This document shows, one piece after another, positions 15,843-18,777 of a stretch of DNA of 18,777 nt. The first letter of the stretch is position 1. Each line of letters begins with the position of its first letter. The position numbers and the translations under genes were made by a program. The notes beneath the pieces were generated by a model. That model was given only the letters and a program-made list of their open reading frames with translations. It did not search any database and was not told where the DNA came from. Origin of the DNA: an uncultured Collinsella sp. (GTDB lineage Bacteria > Actinomycetota > Coriobacteriia > Coriobacteriales > Coriobacteriaceae); assembly GCA_900545555.1 (NCBI GenBank), contig UQZI01000036.1, forward strand, positions 1 through 18,777. The letters run 5' to 3'.

Positions 15843-18616
15843 TTCTCAACGGACCGGGGATTAGCTATACCGAGCCCGATATCGGCGCGGAGTTCGTGCC
15901 GCCGATACCGGAGCATCCGCGCGAGGCCATCGTCAAACTGTGTGAGCACTGCACCAACCGCCTGCTGCACCGCGACGAGCTGCTGGGCTACGAGTACTGG
16001 TCGTTTGCCGAGGCCGCAACCGACGAGCAGGCCGAAGTGCTCTGCAAGATGAAGATGCGCCGTCCCTATACGCTGCCCGAGATGGTCAAGCTCACCGGCA
16101 TGCCCGAGGCCGATATCGAGAAGATGCTCGACGACATGAGCTACACGGGTCTGCTCGAGTACAACTGGGAAAACCCCGAGCGCGCCAAGCAGTGGGTGCT
16201 GCCCATGCTGGTGCCGGGTTCCGCCGAGTTCCTCAACATGCGCGTGAGCCAGCTCGAGGAGCATCCGGTCTATGCCAAGTTCTTTGAGCAGGCGTCCAAG
16301 GGACCGCTGTCCCGCGCCACGCCGATGGTGCCGCCCGGCGGTGCCGGCATCGGCATGCATGTCATTCCGGTCGAGAAGGCCATCGACGCCGCGAGCACCT
16401 CGGTGCCGATCGAGCATATCGAGCATTGGCTCGACAAATACGAAGGTAAGTATGCCGCTAGCACCTGCAGCTGCCGCGCGAGCCGTCGCGTGATGGGAGA
16501 GGGCTGCGCCGACGACCCGGCCGATTGGTGCATCGCCGTGGGCGATATGGCCGACTACGTGGTCGAGACCGACCGCGGCCATTATGTGACGCGCGAGGAG
16601 GTCTACGACATCCTGCGCCAGGCCGAGGACAACGGCTTTGTGCACCAGATCACCAACATCGACGGTGAGAACAAAATCTTCGCCATCTGCAACTGCAACG
16701 TCAACGTGTGCTACGCCCTGCGCACTTCGCAGCTGTTCAACACGCCCAACCTGTCGCGCTCGGCCTACGTCGCCAAGGTCGAGAAGGACAAGTGCGTGGC
16801 CTGCGGTCGCTGCGTTGAGGTGTGTCCGGCCGGCGCCGCCAAACTGGGCCAGAAGCTCTGTAGCAAAAAGGCTGGCGGACAGGTGCCCGAGTATCCGCGC
16901 CAGGAGCTGCCCGATGCCACCAAGTGGGACCACACCAAGTGGTCGCCCAACTACCGCAACGATAACCGCATCGAGACGCATGAGTCCGGCACCGCTCCCT
17001 GCAAGACGGCCTGCCCCGCGCACGTTGCCGTTCAGGGCTATTTGAAGCTCGCGGCGCAGGGCCGCTATGACGAGGCGTTGGCGCTCATCAAGCGCGAGAA
17101 CCCGTTGCCCGCTATCTGCGGCCGTGTGTGCAACCGCCGCTGTGAGGATGCCTGCACCCGCGGTCGCGTGGACGAGGCCGTGGCCATCGACGAGGTCAAG
17201 AAGTTTATCGCCCAGCGCGATCTGGATGCCGCGACTCGCTATGTCCCACCTGTGGTGACCCCGACGCGTGCCGGCGGCTTCGACCAGAAGATCGCCATCA
17301 TCGGCGCCGGTCCGGCCGGTCTGTCCTGCGCCTTCTATCTGGCCGAGAAGGGCTACAAGCCCGTCGTGTTCGAGAAAAACGAGCGCCCGGGCGGCATGCT
17401 CACCTATGGCATTCCGAGCTTTAAGCTGCAGAAGGACGTTATCGAGGCCGAGGTTGAGGTTATTCGCCTGATGGGTGCCGAGTTCCGCTATGGCGTGGAG
17501 GTCGGTCGCGATGTGACGCTCGACGAGCTGCGCGCGCAGGGCTTTAAGGCCTTCTACGTGGCTATTGGCTGCCAAGGAGGCCGCCTTGTCGGCATTCCGG
17601 GCGAGGATGCCGAGGACGTGACCGTGGCCGTAGACTTCCTTCGCGAGGTTAACAGCGGCAAGATCGATACCCTGTCCGGCCGCACCATCGTGGTGGGCGG
17701 CGGCAACGTGGCCATCGACGTTGCCCGCAACGCCTGCCGTCTGGGTTCCGAGCACGTTGAGATGTTCTGCCTGGAGAGTGAGGCCCAGATGCCTGCCAGC
17801 GAGGAAGAGCGTCGCGAGGCCATCGAGGACGGCGCGCACATCAGCTACGGTTGGGGCCCCAAGGAGGTTCACCTGGACGAGGCCGGTCATGTGCGCGGCA
17901 TCACCTTCAAGCGCTGCACGCGTGTCTTTGACGACGAGGGCCGTTTTGCGCCCGAGTACGATGAGAACGATCTGCGTCGTGTCGATGCCGACCGTGTCGT
18001 CATGTCGATTGGCCAGTCCATTGTGTGGGGCGACCTGCTGGCTGGCTCCAAGGTGGAGCTTGGCCGCGGTCAGGGTGCCCTTGCCGATCCTCAGACCTAC
18101 CAGACCGCCGAGCCAGACATCTTTGTGGGCGGCGACGTCTACACCGGTCCGAGTTTTGCCATCGATGCCATCGCCGCCGGCCACGAGGCCGCCGTGTCCA
18201 TCCATCGCTTTGTGCAGCCGGAGTCCACGCTCACCATCGGCCGCAACCAGCGCCGCTACACCGCGCTTGACCGCGACGATGTCGTGATCGAGAGCTACGA
18301 CAACGCGAGCCGCGAGGTTGCCCATGTGGACCGCGAGCGCGAGAAGGCCGCGCCGTTTAGCGAGTACGTCGAGACCTTTACCGAAGAGCAGGTGCGCGCC
18401 GAGACCGCCCGTTGCCTGGGCTGCGGCGCCTCGATCGTCGACCCCAACAAGTGTATCGGCTGCGGCCTGTGCACCACCAAGTGCGCGTTCGATGCCATCC
18501 ATCTGGATCGCGATCGCCCCGAGTGCTCCACGATGGTTAAATACGAGCAAAAGCTCCCAAGCCTGGGCAAGTACGCGCTCAAGCGCGCCATTAAGATCAA
18601 ATTTGGGAAGAAGTAA
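15839..18616 (+). CDS. Multi-cluster Fe-S flavoprotein, GltD-like FAD/NAD(P) oxidoreductase
   Basis: A 925-residue soluble electron-transfer enzyme. Residues 1-300 are an unusual Cys-bearing region: CEHC at 35-38, CSCR at 209-212, then C223 and C231, and CNCNVNVC at 284-291. A 2x[4Fe-4S]-like ferredoxin motif follows (CVACGRCVEVCP, 319-330). Next comes the GltD/DPD N-terminal cluster domain (Cys 388, 392, 427, 431, 435, 439, with PAICGRVCNRRCEDAC). The flavin module has the FAD motif GAGPAG (489-494), the NAD(P) motif VVGGGN (618-623) and IFVGGDVYTGP. A C-terminal ferredoxin domain carries CLGCG and CIGCGLCTTKC (859-882). ATG 15839 is chosen because of AGAAGGGA upstream; the earlier GTG at 15818 lies before that site. 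It probably moves electrons between NAD(P)H and an unknown acceptor. No glutamate synthase large subunit is present, so it is not simply GltD. Confidence 0.88.
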   Translation: MILNGPGISYTEPDIGAEFVPPIPEHPREAIVKLCEHCTNRLLHRDELLGYEYWSFAEAATDEQAEVLCKMKMRRPYTLPEMVKLTGMPEADIEKMLDDMSYTGLLEYNWENPERAKQWVLPMLVPGSAEFLNMRVSQLEEHPVYAKFFEQASKGPLSRATPMVPPGGAGIGMHVIPVEKAIDAASTSVPIEHIEHWLDKYEGKYAASTCSCRASRRVMGEGCADDPADWCIAVGDMADYVVETDRGHYVTREEVYDILRQAEDNGFVHQITNIDGENKIFAICNCNVNVCYALRTSQLFNTPNLSRSAYVAKVEKDKCVACGRCVEVCPAGAAKLGQKLCSKKAGGQVPEYPRQELPDATKWDHTKWSPNYRNDNRIETHESGTAPCKTACPAHVAVQGYLKLAAQGRYDEALALIKRENPLPAICGRVCNRRCEDACTRGRVDEAVAIDEVKKFIAQRDLDAATRYVPPVVTPTRAGGFDQKIAIIGAGPAGLSCAFYLAEKGYKPVVFEKNERPGGMLTYGIPSFKLQKDVIEAEVEVIRLMGAEFRYGVEVGRDVTLDELRAQGFKAFYVAIGCQGGRLVGIPGEDAEDVTVAVDFLREVNSGKIDTLSGRTIVVGGGNVAIDVARNACRLGSEHVEMFCLESEAQMPASEEERREAIEDGAHISYGWGPKEVHLDEAGHVRGITFKRCTRVFDDEGRFAPEYDENDLRRVDADRVVMSIGQSIVWGDLLAGSKVELGRGQGALADPQTYQTAEPDIFVGGDVYTGPSFAIDAIAAGHEAAVSIHRFVQPESTLTIGRNQRRYTALDRDDVVIESYDNASREVAHVDREREKAAPFSEYVETFTEEQVRAETARCLGCGASIVDPNKCIGCGLCTTKCAFDAIHLDRDRPECSTMVKYEQKLPSLGKYALKRAIKIKFGKK

Positions 18617-18777
18617 GAAACGCAACAAGCAGGAGAACGGCGCAGAGAGCGGTTGGACAGCGAGCGAGTCCCAGGCGTGGCGAGGTGCCTTGAAAGAGGA
18701 GGGCATAGGGCTTTTGCCCATGCCCGACGATTGAAAGGCAGATCGCCCGTCTGGGGCTCGCGCAGCGTCAAGCCGAC
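18617..18777. other. Downstream tail, no gene supported
   Basis: The 161 bases after the flavoprotein stop hold no convincing gene. A hairpin with GGGCATAGGGC (18701-18711) and GCCCATGCCC (18716-18725), loop TTTT and one bulged A, may end the transcript but has no T tract. A TTG-started frame opens at 18733 and runs off the window; it has no close ribosome site. Confidence 0.4.

Noticed and set aside
15662..18721. 1019-codon open frame on the minus strand opposite the flavoprotein
   Set aside because: The plus-strand product has clear Fe-S, FAD and NAD(P) motifs; the minus frame gives a His/Leu/Ala/Gly-rich protein without domains, the usual mirror of GC-rich codon use.
18617..18734. Protein-like frame ending in MPDD after the flavoprotein stop
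   Set aside because: It is continuous with a shadow frame of the flavoprotein, and has no start codon with ribosome site after 18616.

Overview
The window is high-GC chromosomal DNA, most likely from a gut coriobacterium (Actinomycetota), with Collinsella or a close relative as the best guess. The reasons are the GC-rich codon use, the actinobacterial arrangement dnaK-grpE-dnaJ-hspR with a separate clpB, the many large iron-sulfur proteins of an anaerobe, and the density of palindromic intergenic repeats. The genus call is inference from general knowledge; no search was possible.

Region 1 (1-2922) is the chaperone operon: the 3' end of dnaK, grpE, a strong internal hairpin terminator, a dnaJ without zinc finger, and the MerR-family heat-shock repressor hspR. 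Region 2 (2923-5661) holds a long nested palindrome, an aconitase-superfamily hydratase with all cluster cysteines, a second long palindrome and a terminator. Region 3 (5664-7440) looks like an accessory island: two divergent, unrecognised, single-membrane-span proteins of 222 and 223 residues. Its outer ends are near-perfect 40-bp inverted copies of one palindromic element, and a third copy, with its core flipped, lies between the two genes. Another perfect 21-bp inverted repeat follows. Region 4 (7504-10326) is clpB with its terminator. Region 5 (10363-12150) has a 57-codon unknown gene and an accessory AAA/DUF4143-type ATPase, whose promoter region carries a perfect 26-bp inverted repeat plus an upstream direct copy of the same motif. 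Region 6 (12185-13672) is a large membrane-anchored envelope protein of unknown role on the minus strand.

Region 7 (13806-18616) is the most interesting part. A polytopic tryptophan-rich membrane protein and a TetR-family regulator lie on the minus strand. They are divergent from a 925-residue multi-cluster Fe-S flavoprotein that combines an unusual Cys-rich N-terminal half, a ferredoxin domain, a GltD-like FAD/NAD(P) module and a C-terminal ferredoxin domain. The intergenic space between regulator and flavoprotein contains two 15-bp palindromes of the same pattern, TTGAC(G/A)-N3-(C/T)GTCAA, centred 23 bp apart. This suggests one inducible redox module in which the regulator controls both directions. 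Substrate and inducer cannot be read from the sequence.

No gene-free stretch exceeds 300 bases. No tRNA, rRNA, CRISPR array, transposase or replication origin was seen.
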